8,822 nucleotides of DNA from an uncultured beta proteobacterium (GTDB lineage: Bacteria > Pseudomonadota > Gammaproteobacteria > Burkholderiales > Burkholderiaceae_C): positions 1 to 8,822 of the forward strand of contig CAISLL010000375.1 in assembly GCA_903886165.1 (NCBI GenBank). Reading direction: 5' to 3'. Shown piece by piece: positions 1-6,647 of the stretch (positions are counted from its first letter, which is position 1; each line of letters opens with the position of its first letter). The position numbers and the translations under genes are program-made. Under the pieces are notes generated by a model. That model had not been told where the DNA came from. It did no database searches and saw only the letters and a program-made list of their open reading frames with translations.

Positions 1-546
1 GTCCGCTCGTTGTTCCAAACCTTCGACCATGGTCTGGATTTCAATCTGTGCACCAGCGAGCCGAGCCGCCTTGGCATAGGCATAGGTGGTGCCCGAGGGA
101 TCAAGGTGGCCTTCATTCGGATCGAGCATCGCACCAATGAAATAACGGTCTTCGATAAACGGGAAGTAGTTCTTGGCTTCGGCCACCGAAATGATCTCGG
201 TTTCCATACCCAGGTAACGGCCACGCGCCACCGTCATCTTCAAAAACTCCATCCGCTCAGGCGTGTCGGCCAGCATGATACCGGGCGACTTGTGCATGCC
301 ACAGGACTGTCCTGAAATCACTTCCAGTTCCTTGTACAGGCTGACGGTGTAACTCTGCAACATCGCCACGTTTGGGTCACCATTGAGGGTGTGGAATCCA
401 CCGGCCGCGTGCCAGGTAGAGCCGCTGGTAAGCTGGTCGCGCTCGAGCAAGACCAAATCTGTCCAACCTTTCTTGGTCAAGTGGTACAGCACCGAACAGC
501 CCACTACACCACCTCCTATCACCACCACTTGTGCCGTTGTCTTCAC
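1..546 (-). CDS. FAD-dependent oxidoreductase, dimethylglycine/sarcosine dehydrogenase-like (3' end outside window)
   Basis: Only the first 182 codons are present; the gene runs off the left edge. The N-terminus is a Rossmann FAD-binding domain: GGGVVG at residues 11-16, then the acidic end of the second strand (LLER, 33-36). The motif TSGSTWHAAGG (40-50) follows. In dimethylglycine dehydrogenase the histidine of this WHAAG motif (H46 here) is the covalent flavin attachment site. Residues up to about 170 fit the FAD oxidase domain, including GHLDPSGTTYAYAKAAR. Full-length relatives are usually 800 residues or more and carry a C-terminal aminomethyltransferase (GcvT-like) folate domain, which cannot be checked here. 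The start is GTG at 546, with GGAG upstream at good spacing. It lies 52 bases downstream of the MttB-family gene on the same strand, with no hairpin between, so the two are probably co-transcribed. The likely role is oxidative demethylation of an N-methylated amine; the substrate is unknown. Confidence 0.88.
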   Translation of the reverse strand, partial: MKTTAQVVVIGGGVVGCSVLYHLTKKGWTDLVLLERDQLTSGSTWHAAGGFHTLNGDPNVAMLQSYTVSLYKELEVISGQSCGMHKSPGIMLADTPERMEFLKMTVARGRYLGMETEIISVAEAKNYFPFIEDRYFIGAMLDPNEGHLDPSGTTYAYAKAARLAGAQIEIQTMVEGLEQRAD

Positions 547-598
547 GTTGTTGTCTCCAGTTTTTGAAATCTTTTTTGGCTTTGGTTTTACGCACCGC

Positions 599-2155
599 TT
601 AAAAGTCGGTGGGCGCGCCGCCCTGGGCTTTGCGCCGTGCTACAAAGGCGTCTAGTTCTTCTTCGATCGCCGGGTCCATCGGCGGGCGCTCGTAGGCTGC
701 AAGCTCGCGCTGCCAGACGAGGTTGGCCTTTTGGAAGGCCGTCGGGCTTCCGGCTTCCTGCCAAGTCTCAAAGTTGCGCCAGTCCGAAATGATGGGCGAA
801 TAAAAAGCGGTTTCGAAACGCTCCAGCGTGTGGGCCGTGCCGAAATAGTGTCCCCCTGGCCCGACGTCCCGCACCGCCTCAATGGCCAGCCCCGCTGGAC
901 TCACGTCCAGCGGTGTGAGAAATTCGGCCACCATTTGAAGCAGATCGCAGTCAAGAATGAATTTTTCAAACGAACAGGTCAAACCGCCCTCCATCCAGCC
1001 GGCCGAATGCATGATGAAGTTGCCGCCGCCCTGCACCAATGCCCAGAGTGAGAACACCGATTCATAGGCAGCTTGCGCGTCGACCGTGTTGGCAGCATTC
1101 ACGTTGGACGTGCGATAAGGAATGCCGTACTTGCGGCATAGCTGTCCACCGGCCAGCACCGCCTTCATGTACTCGGGTGTGCCGAAGGCGGGCGCACCGG
1201 TTTTCATATCAACATTGCTGGTAAACCCGCCGTACACCACGGGCGCACCAGGACGCACCATCTGGCTGAACGCAATGCCCGCCAACGCTTCGGCGTTTTG
1301 CTGGGCAAGCGCACCGGCGATGGTGACCGGTGCCATGGCGCCGGCAAGGGTGAACGGCGTCAGCACCACGATCTGGTTGCGGGAAGACATCTCGATGATG
1401 CCCTGCAGCATGGGCGTATCAAGGCGCAGAGGCGAAGAACTATTGATGATGGTGAACAGCGAAGGTTCTCGCTCCATCTGCTCGACGCTGATGCCGCGTG
1501 CGATACGGGCGATCTCCAGACCATCCAGGTTGCGCTCGCGCCCGAGCGAGTAGGCGTGAAAAGGTTTGTCGGTCAGCTTCGCGATATCCGAAAGGCAGTC
1601 GAGGTGTCGGATGGACGAATGCAGGTCCACAGGCTCCACTGGGTAGCCACCACTGCAGTGCACAATGTCGTAGCGCTGGGCGAGCTTCACCATGTTTCGG
1701 AAATCCTGCTGGTTGCCCGCGCGGCGACCACCCTGCATGTCCGAGCAGTTGGGGGGACTGGCGACCTGCGCAAAGGCCAAGTGACGGCCGCCCATGCGCA
1801 CGTTGCGCTCGGGATTGCGCGCATGCAGCGTGAACTCGCTTGGGCAGGTCTTGATGGATTGCAGGATCAGCTCGCGCGGGAATCGGACCCGCTCGGAACC
1901 ATCGCGCACGTCGGCACCGGCTTGCTTCAGGATTTCGCGCGCACCCGCATGCATGAAATCCACGCCGATCTCTTCAAGTATCTGCAATGAGGTCAGGTGA
2001 ATGGCCTCCAACTCATCCTCGCTAACCACCGCCGCGGGTGCAAAACGGTTGCTCAACTGGCGGTAGCGCTGGGTCGACGGCGTCAACCGGGCAGCACGGT
2101 CGGCACGACCGGGGCGGCGCCGGGTGGCTGATGTCTTGCTGGACTCTTCGGTCAT
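599..2155 (-). CDS. Trimethylamine methyltransferase (MttB) family protein, non-pyrrolysine type
   Basis: The 518-residue product belongs to the MttB superfamily, which transfers a methyl group from a tertiary or quaternary amine to a corrinoid protein. A basic N-terminal tail (about 1-40) precedes the barrel domain. Family-type stretches include GGFTSNVDMKTGAPAFGTPEY (309-329), YGIPYRTSNVNAANTVDAQAAYES (343-366) and GGHYFGTAHTLERFETAFYSP (434-454). The frame is open with no in-frame amber codon, so it is not a pyrrolysine enzyme of the archaeal trimethylamine type. Non-pyrrolysine members include glycine betaine methyltransferase MtgB, so a betaine-like substrate is plausible but not shown. 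The frame is open up to ATG 2278, but ATG 2155 is preferred because AAGGA sits 8 bases upstream and the 41 extra residues do not resemble the family. It is the first gene of a minus-strand pair with the FAD oxidoreductase and is divergent from a LysR gene. No corrinoid protein gene is visible in the window. Confidence 0.9.
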   Translation of the reverse strand: MTEESSKTSATRRRPGRADRAARLTPSTQRYRQLSNRFAPAAVVSEDELEAIHLTSLQILEEIGVDFMHAGAREILKQAGADVRDGSERVRFPRELILQSIKTCPSEFTLHARNPERNVRMGGRHLAFAQVASPPNCSDMQGGRRAGNQQDFRNMVKLAQRYDIVHCSGGYPVEPVDLHSSIRHLDCLSDIAKLTDKPFHAYSLGRERNLDGLEIARIARGISVEQMEREPSLFTIINSSSPLRLDTPMLQGIIEMSSRNQIVVLTPFTLAGAMAPVTIAGALAQQNAEALAGIAFSQMVRPGAPVVYGGFTSNVDMKTGAPAFGTPEYMKAVLAGGQLCRKYGIPYRTSNVNAANTVDAQAAYESVFSLWALVQGGGNFIMHSAGWMEGGLTCSFEKFILDCDLLQMVAEFLTPLDVSPAGLAIEAVRDVGPGGHYFGTAHTLERFETAFYSPIISDWRNFETWQEAGSPTAFQKANLVWQRELAAYERPPMDPAIEEELDAFVARRKAQGGAPTDF

Positions 2156-2163
2156 GGGGCGTG

Positions 2164-2168
2164 TCCTT
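2164..2168 (-). promoter_or_regulatory. Ribosome binding site deciding the MttB-family start
   Basis: Read on the minus strand this is AAGGA, 8 bases before ATG 2155. It supports the internal start over the upstream ATG at 2278. Confidence 0.7.
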
Positions 2169-2213
2169 GGGTTTGTCCCGAACGGCCTGGATGGACATGG
2201 TCGGCTTGGCTTG

Positions 2214-2219
2214 ATTATG
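2214..2219 (-). promoter_or_regulatory. Possible -10 element for the MttB-family operon
   Basis: The minus strand reads CATAAT (5 of 6 to TATAAT), about 60 bases before the chosen start. No good -35 hexamer lies 16-18 bases upstream. That would fit an activator-dependent promoter under the divergent LysR protein, but it is only a candidate. Confidence 0.3.
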
Positions 2220-2245
2220 ACGACGCGCAAGTCCTGCGCGCAGTC
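2219..2245. promoter_or_regulatory. Interrupted inverted repeat in the divergent region (possible operator)
   Basis: The core arms are CGCGCA (2224-2229) and TGCGCG (2235-2240) around AGTCC. Outer GAC (2219-2221) and GTC (2243-2245) also pair, separated from the core by two mismatched bases on each side. It overlaps the region just upstream of the possible -10 element of the minus-strand operon. A regulator site is inferred; no known consensus was matched. Confidence 0.4.
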
Positions 2246-2276
2246 GCTGAGAACCGAATTTTTCTGAGTCAAAGGC

Positions 2277-2291
2277 ATGAGATAAACTCAT
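2277..2291. promoter_or_regulatory. Perfect inverted repeat fitting a LysR T-N11-A box
   Basis: ATGAG and CTCAT flank ATAAA as a perfect 5-bp inverted repeat. It contains T (2278), 11 bases, then A (2290), the usual LysR-type binding pattern. It lies 18 bases before the LysR start codon and covers a weak -10-like GATAAA, a position suited to autorepression. Measured from the possible promoter of the divergent operon, its centre is near -77, within the usual range for LysR activator binding. Function is inferred from position and symmetry. Confidence 0.5.
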
Positions 2292-2309
2292 ACCAACGGA
2301 CTTGATGAA

Positions 2310-3206
2310 ATGCCTAGATTTCCCTCTTTGAATGGCCTGAAATTTTTCCTGACCGCTGCCCGGACCGGCAGTTTCAGCGCTGCGGCGCTGCATCTGCATG
2401 TGACACAGGGGGCGGTCAGCCGCCAGGTCAAAGGCCTTGAGGACGACCTGGGCGAACTCCTATTCATGCGCGAAGCCAGGGGACTGCGAATGACCACCGC
2501 AGGGCAACTGTTGATTCGACACGTTGAAGATGGCTTCAAGTCACTGGAAACCGGCGTCGAACGTGTGCAGGAGATGCGTGCGCAGGGACGCGTTGAACTG
2601 ACTGTCAACGTACCGCAGACGTTCGGATCCCGTTGGCTCGCGCCGCGCCTGGGGCAATTTTCCCAAACGCATCCATTGATCACGCTCAACGTCAGCACTG
2701 AACCAATCACGCGCAAACAGGACTTGGGTCGATTTGACTGCCTGGTGATGTTCCTGGACCGGCCATGGGAACACGGACACTCCCAGCTGTTGCGGCTGGA
2801 GGACCATGTGGCTGTGGCCAGCCCGAAATGGTTTTCGGGTGGCAAGGCACCGGACCTGGCGAGCACACCCCGGCTACTGCTCAAGAATGGCAGCCAGGAA
2901 CTACCCGTCTGGACAAATTGGCTGCGGTCTCAGGGACAACCCCACCCCAATCAAGTCGATCACACCGCGAAGATACGCTTCTCAAGCCTTGACCAGGCGA
3001 TTCACGCGGCGGTGGCCGGTGCCGGGATCGCCATTGTTGACAAAGCCATGATCGTGCACGAGTTGCGCCAGAAACGCCTGCGCCTTTTACCGCAACGGGA
3101 AACCCAGGGGCCCTTCGGCTACTGGTGGGTTCAACAAGCTCCGCACAGAAACCCCGTGGCAGAGCAATTTCACCTCTGGCTCACGAGCTGTGCAATGTCA
3201 AGATGA
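2310..3206 (+). CDS. LysR-type transcriptional regulator, GcvA-like
   Basis: This is a 298-residue LysR-family regulator of normal length. The N-terminal winged helix-turn-helix covers about residues 7-65: LNGLKFFLTAARTGSFSAAA, then LHVTQGAVSRQVKGLEDDLG, then LF.R. This pattern is closest to the GcvA group. A linker helix follows (about 66-92), then the periplasmic-binding-protein-like effector domain (about 95-295), with the typical GAGIAIVD near 237-244. The start ATG 2310 begins at the family's usual position; the ribosome site is weak (GGA 9 bases before). It is transcribed divergently from the MttB-family operon, which it most likely regulates together with itself. It ends 20 bases before the convergent CoA-transferase gene, with no convincing terminator between. 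The effector is unknown; a methylated amine or a breakdown product is the natural guess from context. Confidence 0.92.
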   Translation: MPRFPSLNGLKFFLTAARTGSFSAAALHLHVTQGAVSRQVKGLEDDLGELLFMREARGLRMTTAGQLLIRHVEDGFKSLETGVERVQEMRAQGRVELTVNVPQTFGSRWLAPRLGQFSQTHPLITLNVSTEPITRKQDLGRFDCLVMFLDRPWEHGHSQLLRLEDHVAVASPKWFSGGKAPDLASTPRLLLKNGSQELPVWTNWLRSQGQPHPNQVDHTAKIRFSSLDQAIHAAVAGAGIAIVDKAMIVHELRQKRLRLLPQRETQGPFGYWWVQQAPHRNPVAEQFHLWLTSCAMSR

Positions 3207-3226
3207 ACCAGAGTTCACCCTGGAGA

Positions 3227-4522
3227 CTACAGGACACCCATGCGCCTGGCCTGCTCAGTCAGTTCGGCACGAAAATTGGGGTGTGCAATGCCAATCAATT
3301 CTCGTGCACGCTGCCCGGCCGACTTGCCGCGCAGCTGCGCCACGCCAAACTCCGTGACCACATAATTGATGTCATTCTTGCTGGTGCTTACGTGTGTGCC
3401 TGGCGACAGCATCGGCACGATGCGTGAAATGCTGTCATTTTTTGCAGTCGACGGCAACACGATGAAGGCCTTGCCGCCTTTGGAGCGGTTTGCTGCCCGC
3501 ACAAAATCTGCCTGTCCGCCGGTACCTGAATATGGCAGGTGCGCCAGGCTCTCGGAGCCGCATTGCCCCAGCAGGTCAATCTGCAGCGTGGCATTGATGG
3601 CCACCAAGTTGTCATTAAGCCCGGCCAGAGTCGGATCATTGGTGAAATCGACCGGGTGAATTTCAAGCGCCGGATTGCGGTGCATAAATTTGTAGAGTTT
3701 GGCAGAACCGAGTGCGAATGTGGCGACCATCTTGCCCGGGAGGTAGTTTTTGCGCTGGTTGGTCACTGCGCCACTTTCAAGCAAGGTCAGAATTCCGTCG
3801 CCGATCATCTCAGTGTGAATGCCCAGGTCACGTTTGCTTGTGAGTTGCATGACCACTGCATCCGGAATGCCACCGTAGCCAATTTGCAGAGTGGAGCCGT
3901 CATCAATCAGGTCTGCCACATACTTGCCGATGGCTTCTTGTACCGGACCAATGCTTGGCAAACCCACTTCAAGGACGGGGTCGCTGCTCTCCACCAAAGC
4001 CGCCACTTGAGAGATGTGGGCATGGCAGTTGCCAAACGCAAATGGCACATTGGGATTGACCTCCAACACCACAGCACGCGCTTTGGCCACGGCTGCCATG
4101 GTGTAGTCAGCGCCCAGGCTGAGCGAAAAGTAGCCTTCTTCGTTCATCGGCGAGGCCATGCTGAAGACCACATCGGCAGGCACCTGGCCGCGCCCGATCA
4201 GAATGGGGATTTCGGAAAAATAGTTGGGAATGAAATCGATCCACCCCGCTTGACCACCGGCGCGCGTCGCGGCCCCGTAGAACAGCGCCACATGGCGGAC
4301 ATGGTCCACCGTTTCCGGGTCAATGTAGCCATATTTGCGGATGGCCAGAATCTGCGCCACTTTGACGTCATGCAGACGCATGCGCTGCTCGGACAAGGCC
4401 GTGAGAAGCGCTGGCGGCTCACCCACGCCGGTCGGCACGATGATGGAATCACCGTCTTTGACCCAGGCTGCGGCATCTGCCGCCGACATTTTTTTGCTCG
4501 CGTAATCCTGTTGAATTGACAT
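3227..4522 (-). CDS. Acetyl-CoA hydrolase/CoA-transferase family protein (4-hydroxybutyrate CoA-transferase-like)
   Basis: The 431-residue protein matches the length and motifs of family I CoA-transferases of the 4-hydroxybutyrate/acetate CoA-transferase group. These move CoA between an acyl-CoA and a free carboxylate through a glutamyl-CoA intermediate. The catalytic glutamate is E238 in GIHTEMIGDG (234-243), the same number I recall for the clostridial AbfT enzyme. A glycine-rich GYGGIPDAV (215-223) and the C-terminal SGTGGQADFVRAA (332-344) are family hallmarks. There is no signal peptide, so it should be cytoplasmic. The start ATG 4522 has AAGGG upstream at about 9 bases. The flavoprotein gene lies upstream on the same strand, but the 157-base gap suggests separate transcription. 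It is convergent with the LysR gene. The true acyl donor and acceptor cannot be read from the sequence; succinate, acetate, propionate or 4-hydroxybutyrate are all possible. Confidence 0.9.
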   Translation of the reverse strand: MSIQQDYASKKMSAADAAAWVKDGDSIIVPTGVGEPPALLTALSEQRMRLHDVKVAQILAIRKYGYIDPETVDHVRHVALFYGAATRAGGQAGWIDFIPNYFSEIPILIGRGQVPADVVFSMASPMNEEGYFSLSLGADYTMAAVAKARAVVLEVNPNVPFAFGNCHAHISQVAALVESSDPVLEVGLPSIGPVQEAIGKYVADLIDDGSTLQIGYGGIPDAVVMQLTSKRDLGIHTEMIGDGILTLLESGAVTNQRKNYLPGKMVATFALGSAKLYKFMHRNPALEIHPVDFTNDPTLAGLNDNLVAINATLQIDLLGQCGSESLAHLPYSGTGGQADFVRAANRSKGGKAFIVLPSTAKNDSISRIVPMLSPGTHVSTSKNDINYVVTEFGVAQLRGKSAGQRARELIGIAHPNFRAELTEQARRMGVL

Positions 4523-4630
4523 ACGGGTTTTCCCTTAAATAATCGGTGAATGTACCAAGTTGAATCCAATGTTTAGCTGACTGCCGACAATGCAAGCGCA
4601 TGACAAAATCACCAGTAACGATCATTTTCT

Positions 4631-4642
4631 AAATATATATTT
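4631..4642. repeat. AT-only 12-bp palindrome in an AT-rich patch
   Basis: AAATATATATTT is a perfect palindrome within an AT-rich stretch (about 4605-4700), in otherwise GC-rich surroundings. It sits between two minus-strand genes, about 110 bases upstream of the CoA-transferase start. It may be part of that gene's promoter region or a nucleoid-protein site. No clear -35/-10 pair could be assigned on the minus strand. Confidence 0.35.
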
Positions 4643-4679
4643 GATAGCGATAGGCACTTATAAAACATGGCCTAGATGG

Positions 4680-5975
4680 CTATCTTCTATTAAATTCCTT
4701 CAAAAAATCAAGCACACCCTGCCCGGCCGCCACACCGCTGGCCAGGCAGGCCGTTATCAGGTAACCACCGGTAGGGGCTTCCCAGTCCAGCATCTCGCCG
4801 GCACAAAAGACACCTGGCAGCACCTTCACCATCAATTGTTCAGTCATTCCACCAAACAACACACCTCCCGCGCTGCTTATGGCTTCATCAAGCGGGCGCA
4901 CACCTGCCAATGTGATGGGCAAGGCCTTGATGGCGTGCGCCAAGTGCACCGGGTCATGCATTTGCGCTTTGCTCAGCAGCTCGTGAAGGATGGCAGCCTT
5001 GATACCGTCAATGCGCAAACGGCTTTTCAGGTGGCTTGCCAGCGAGCGTGAGCCACGCGGGTGTTGCACCTCCCTCAGCACGCGGTCTATTGGCATGTCA
5101 GGAAGCAAATCCACCTGCAATGTGGCCAGGCCATGGGCCAGGATGTCATCGCGCAATAAGCTTGACGCGGCGTAAATCAAGCTGCCCTCAAGCCCGCTGG
5201 CAGTGGCCACAAACTCGCCCTTGCGGGCAAATTTGACGCCTTGGGCGTTGGTGAACTCAATCGCCACCGACTTGAAGGGCTGACCGGCAAAACGACTGAC
5301 AAAGTGTGAGCTCCAGCCGTTCTGCACCTCAAATCCGCAGTTCGATGGCAGCAACGGTGCCACCGCCACACCTTTGGCCTGCAACCAGGGCACCCAAGCG
5401 CCGGTGGAGCCCAGGCGCGCCCAACTACCACCGCCAAGCGCCAGCACGACTGCGTCTGCCTGCACCTGAACCGGGCCATGCGGCGCCTCAAAGTTCAACA
5501 CATGGGGTGTGGCCGCTGCGGTGTCAGCCGCGCCGCCCTGAAGCGGTGCAGGACTGTGCCAACCGACCCAGCGGTGGCGCATGAAAAAATGCACTGGCTG
5601 ACCATTCTCCGGGTGCCGCAAGCGCGTCAACCAGGCCCGCAACAACGGTGCCGCTTTCATGTCAGTGGGAAACACCCGCCCCGAACTGCCGACAAATGTC
5701 TCAACACCCAGCGAAGCGGCCCAGTCACGCACACTTGCGGCCCCAAAAAGCTTTAGCAATGGCTCAATCTGCTGACGCCTGTGTCCAAAACGTGAAGCAA
5801 AAAGATCGTCTGGCTCTGAATGTGTCAAATTCAATCCGCCTTTGCCTGCAAGTAAAAATTTGCGCCCAATGCTGGGCATAGCGTCAAACAAATGCACCTC
5901 AACGCCTGATCGGGACAGGACCTCAGCCGCCATCAACCCGGCGGGTCCAGCCCCAATCACCACAACTTTCTTCAT
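4680..5975 (-). CDS. NAD(P)/FAD-dependent oxidoreductase, HI0933/PP_4765-type flavoprotein
   Basis: The product is 431 residues. It opens with a dinucleotide-binding fold (KKVVVIGAGPAG, GAGPAG at 8-13), then the family's signature GRKFLLAGKGGLNLTHSEP (about 37-55) and FVGSSGRVFPTDMKAAPLLRAWL (about 94-116). It closes with a second FAD-contact motif, GVFCAGEMLDWEAPTGGYLITACLASG (about 388-414). This arrangement fits the PP_4765 branch of the HI0933-like flavoproteins. Escherichia coli YhiN, also HI0933-like, has been reported to be a ribosomal RNA dihydrouridine synthase; whether this branch does the same is inference. An Ala/Gly-rich stretch (about 142-157) looks like a local insertion. Two ATG codons lie in tandem (5978 and 5975). 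The second is chosen because AAGG is 6 bases before it but only 3 before the first. The gene is divergent from trxA across about 180 bases. Confidence 0.88.
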   Translation of the reverse strand: MKKVVVIGAGPAGLMAAEVLSRSGVEVHLFDAMPSIGRKFLLAGKGGLNLTHSEPDDLFASRFGHRRQQIEPLLKLFGAASVRDWAASLGVETFVGSSGRVFPTDMKAAPLLRAWLTRLRHPENGQPVHFFMRHRWVGWHSPAPLQGGAADTAAATPHVLNFEAPHGPVQVQADAVVLALGGGSWARLGSTGAWVPWLQAKGVAVAPLLPSNCGFEVQNGWSSHFVSRFAGQPFKSVAIEFTNAQGVKFARKGEFVATASGLEGSLIYAASSLLRDDILAHGLATLQVDLLPDMPIDRVLREVQHPRGSRSLASHLKSRLRIDGIKAAILHELLSKAQMHDPVHLAHAIKALPITLAGVRPLDEAISSAGGVLFGGMTEQLMVKVLPGVFCAGEMLDWEAPTGGYLITACLASGVAAGQGVLDFLKEFNRR

Positions 5976-6154
5976 CATTTACCTTCAGTTTTCAATGTCA
6001 TCGGACATCCTGAATGGACGCCCGGCCAACGAACCGCCACGCGGCTATCAGCGTAATCACCCACCACAAACCCCGGCAAGCATTACGCCGTTTTCGTTTC
6101 TGTCACAATTTCCTCACTGTATTCTTTTCAAATCTACTTTCTTTAGGAAAAACC

Positions 6155-6487
6155 ATGGCCAGTGAACTGATCAAACATGTTTCAGACGCCTCTTTCGAAA
6201 GCGACGTATTGCAAGCGAATGTGCCGGTGCTCGTGGACTACTGGGCCGAATGGTGCGGTCCCTGCAAAATGATTGCACCGATCCTGGACGAAGTATCAAC
6301 TGCTTATGAAGGCAAATTGCAGATCGCCAAGATGAATGTGGATGAAAACCGCGACATCCCGGCCAAGTTTGGTATTCGAGGTATTCCAACCCTGATGATC
6401 TTCAAGGGCGGCCAACTGGCAGCCACCAAAGTTGGCGCCATGAGCAAGGCGCAGCTCACCGCCTTCATTGATCAGCAGCTGGCTTAA
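6155..6487 (+). CDS. trxA: Thioredoxin TrxA
   Basis: This 110-residue protein is a complete thioredoxin fold, a cytoplasmic disulfide reductase reduced by thioredoxin reductase. The active site is WCGPC at residues 33-37. The cis-proline is P78 in GIRGIPTLMIFKGG (73-86), and the buried aspartate lies in VLVDYWAEWC. The length is normal for bacterial TrxA. The frame stays open upstream to 6014, but ATG 6155 is the family start and AGGA sits 7 bases before it. The region upstream to the divergent flavoprotein gene (5976-6154) must hold promoters for both, but no clear -35/-10 pair stands out. A strong intrinsic terminator follows about 30 bases after the stop, so trxA is probably its own unit despite sitting just before rho. 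Confidence 0.97.
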   Translation: MASELIKHVSDASFESDVLQANVPVLVDYWAEWCGPCKMIAPILDEVSTAYEGKLQIAKMNVDENRDIPAKFGIRGIPTLMIFKGGQLAATKVGAMSKAQLTAFIDQQLA

Positions 6488-6518
6488 CTGTGTTTTTGCA
6501 GGCGCGATGCGGCTGCGT

Positions 6519-6548
6519 GGCCTCACCCTGTCGGGCGAGGCCTTTTTT
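6519..6548 (+). terminator. Intrinsic terminator of trxA
   Basis: The hairpin has outer arms GGCCTC (6519-6524) and GAGGCC (6537-6542). One A/C mismatch follows, then inner CCC (6526-6528) paired with GGG (6533-6535) around a TGTC loop. Six T residues follow directly (6543-6548). Confidence 0.92.
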
Positions 6549-6550
6549 CC

Positions 6551-6559
6551 TGTCATAAT
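6551..6559 (+). promoter_or_regulatory. Possible extended -10 promoter for rho
   Basis: TGTCATAAT reads as an extended -10 (TGn followed by CATAAT, 5 of 6), just after the trxA terminator. No matching -35 is visible, which an extended -10 can tolerate. It would give a rho leader of roughly 125-130 bases containing the hairpin at 6604-6647. Confidence 0.4.
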
Positions 6560-6603
6560 CCATCGCGCTCGCTGTCTCCCATCCAGGGAAAGCTAGAGCC
6601 AAA

Positions 6604-6647
6604 GGCGCAAAGCCGATGCGACCTGAATCCTCACAGGTCGTTGCGCC
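6604..6647 (+). promoter_or_regulatory. Bipartite hairpin in the rho leader
   Basis: The lower arms GGCGCAA (6604-6610) and TTGCGCC (6641-6647) and the upper arms CGACCTG (6619-6625) and CAGGTCG (6634-6640) pair perfectly. This gives 14 bp around an 8-base loop. The two 3' arms are directly adjacent, and an 8-base bulge (6611-6618) lies on the 5' side. No T-run follows, so it is not an intrinsic terminator. A role in control of rho expression is inferred. Confidence 0.55.

Noticed and set aside
1298..1990. 230-codon plus-strand frame opposite the MttB-family gene
   Set aside because: It is a shadow of the minus-strand gene with low-complexity His/Arg-rich translation and no ribosome site.
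599..2155. Pyrrolysine-encoding amber codon in the MttB homologue
   Set aside because: The frame is open throughout with no in-frame TAG, so ordinary translation gives the full protein.
2156..2278. N-terminal extension of the MttB-family protein to ATG 2278
   Set aside because: No ribosome site at 2278; the extra 41 residues do not resemble the family and would cover the inverted repeats. ATG 2155 has AAGGA at ideal spacing.
3208..3223. Possible hairpin CCAG/CTGG between the convergent LysR and CoA-transferase genes
   Set aside because: Only 4 bp with no T-run on either strand, too weak to call a terminator.
3539..4519. Long open frame (326 codons) on the plus strand opposite the CoA-transferase
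   Set aside because: It lies antisense to a well-supported gene, its translation resembles no family I know, and such frames are common opposite GC-rich coding sequence.
6051..6088. 7-bp inverted repeat GCGTAAT/ATTACGC, 24 bases apart, between the flavoprotein gene and trxA
   Set aside because: A 7-bp match with a long spacer is expected about once by chance in a region of this size.
6097..6125. Possible trxA promoter with TATTCT at 6120-6125
   Set aside because: The best -35-like hexamers match poorly or are at wrong spacing, so it is not better than chance.
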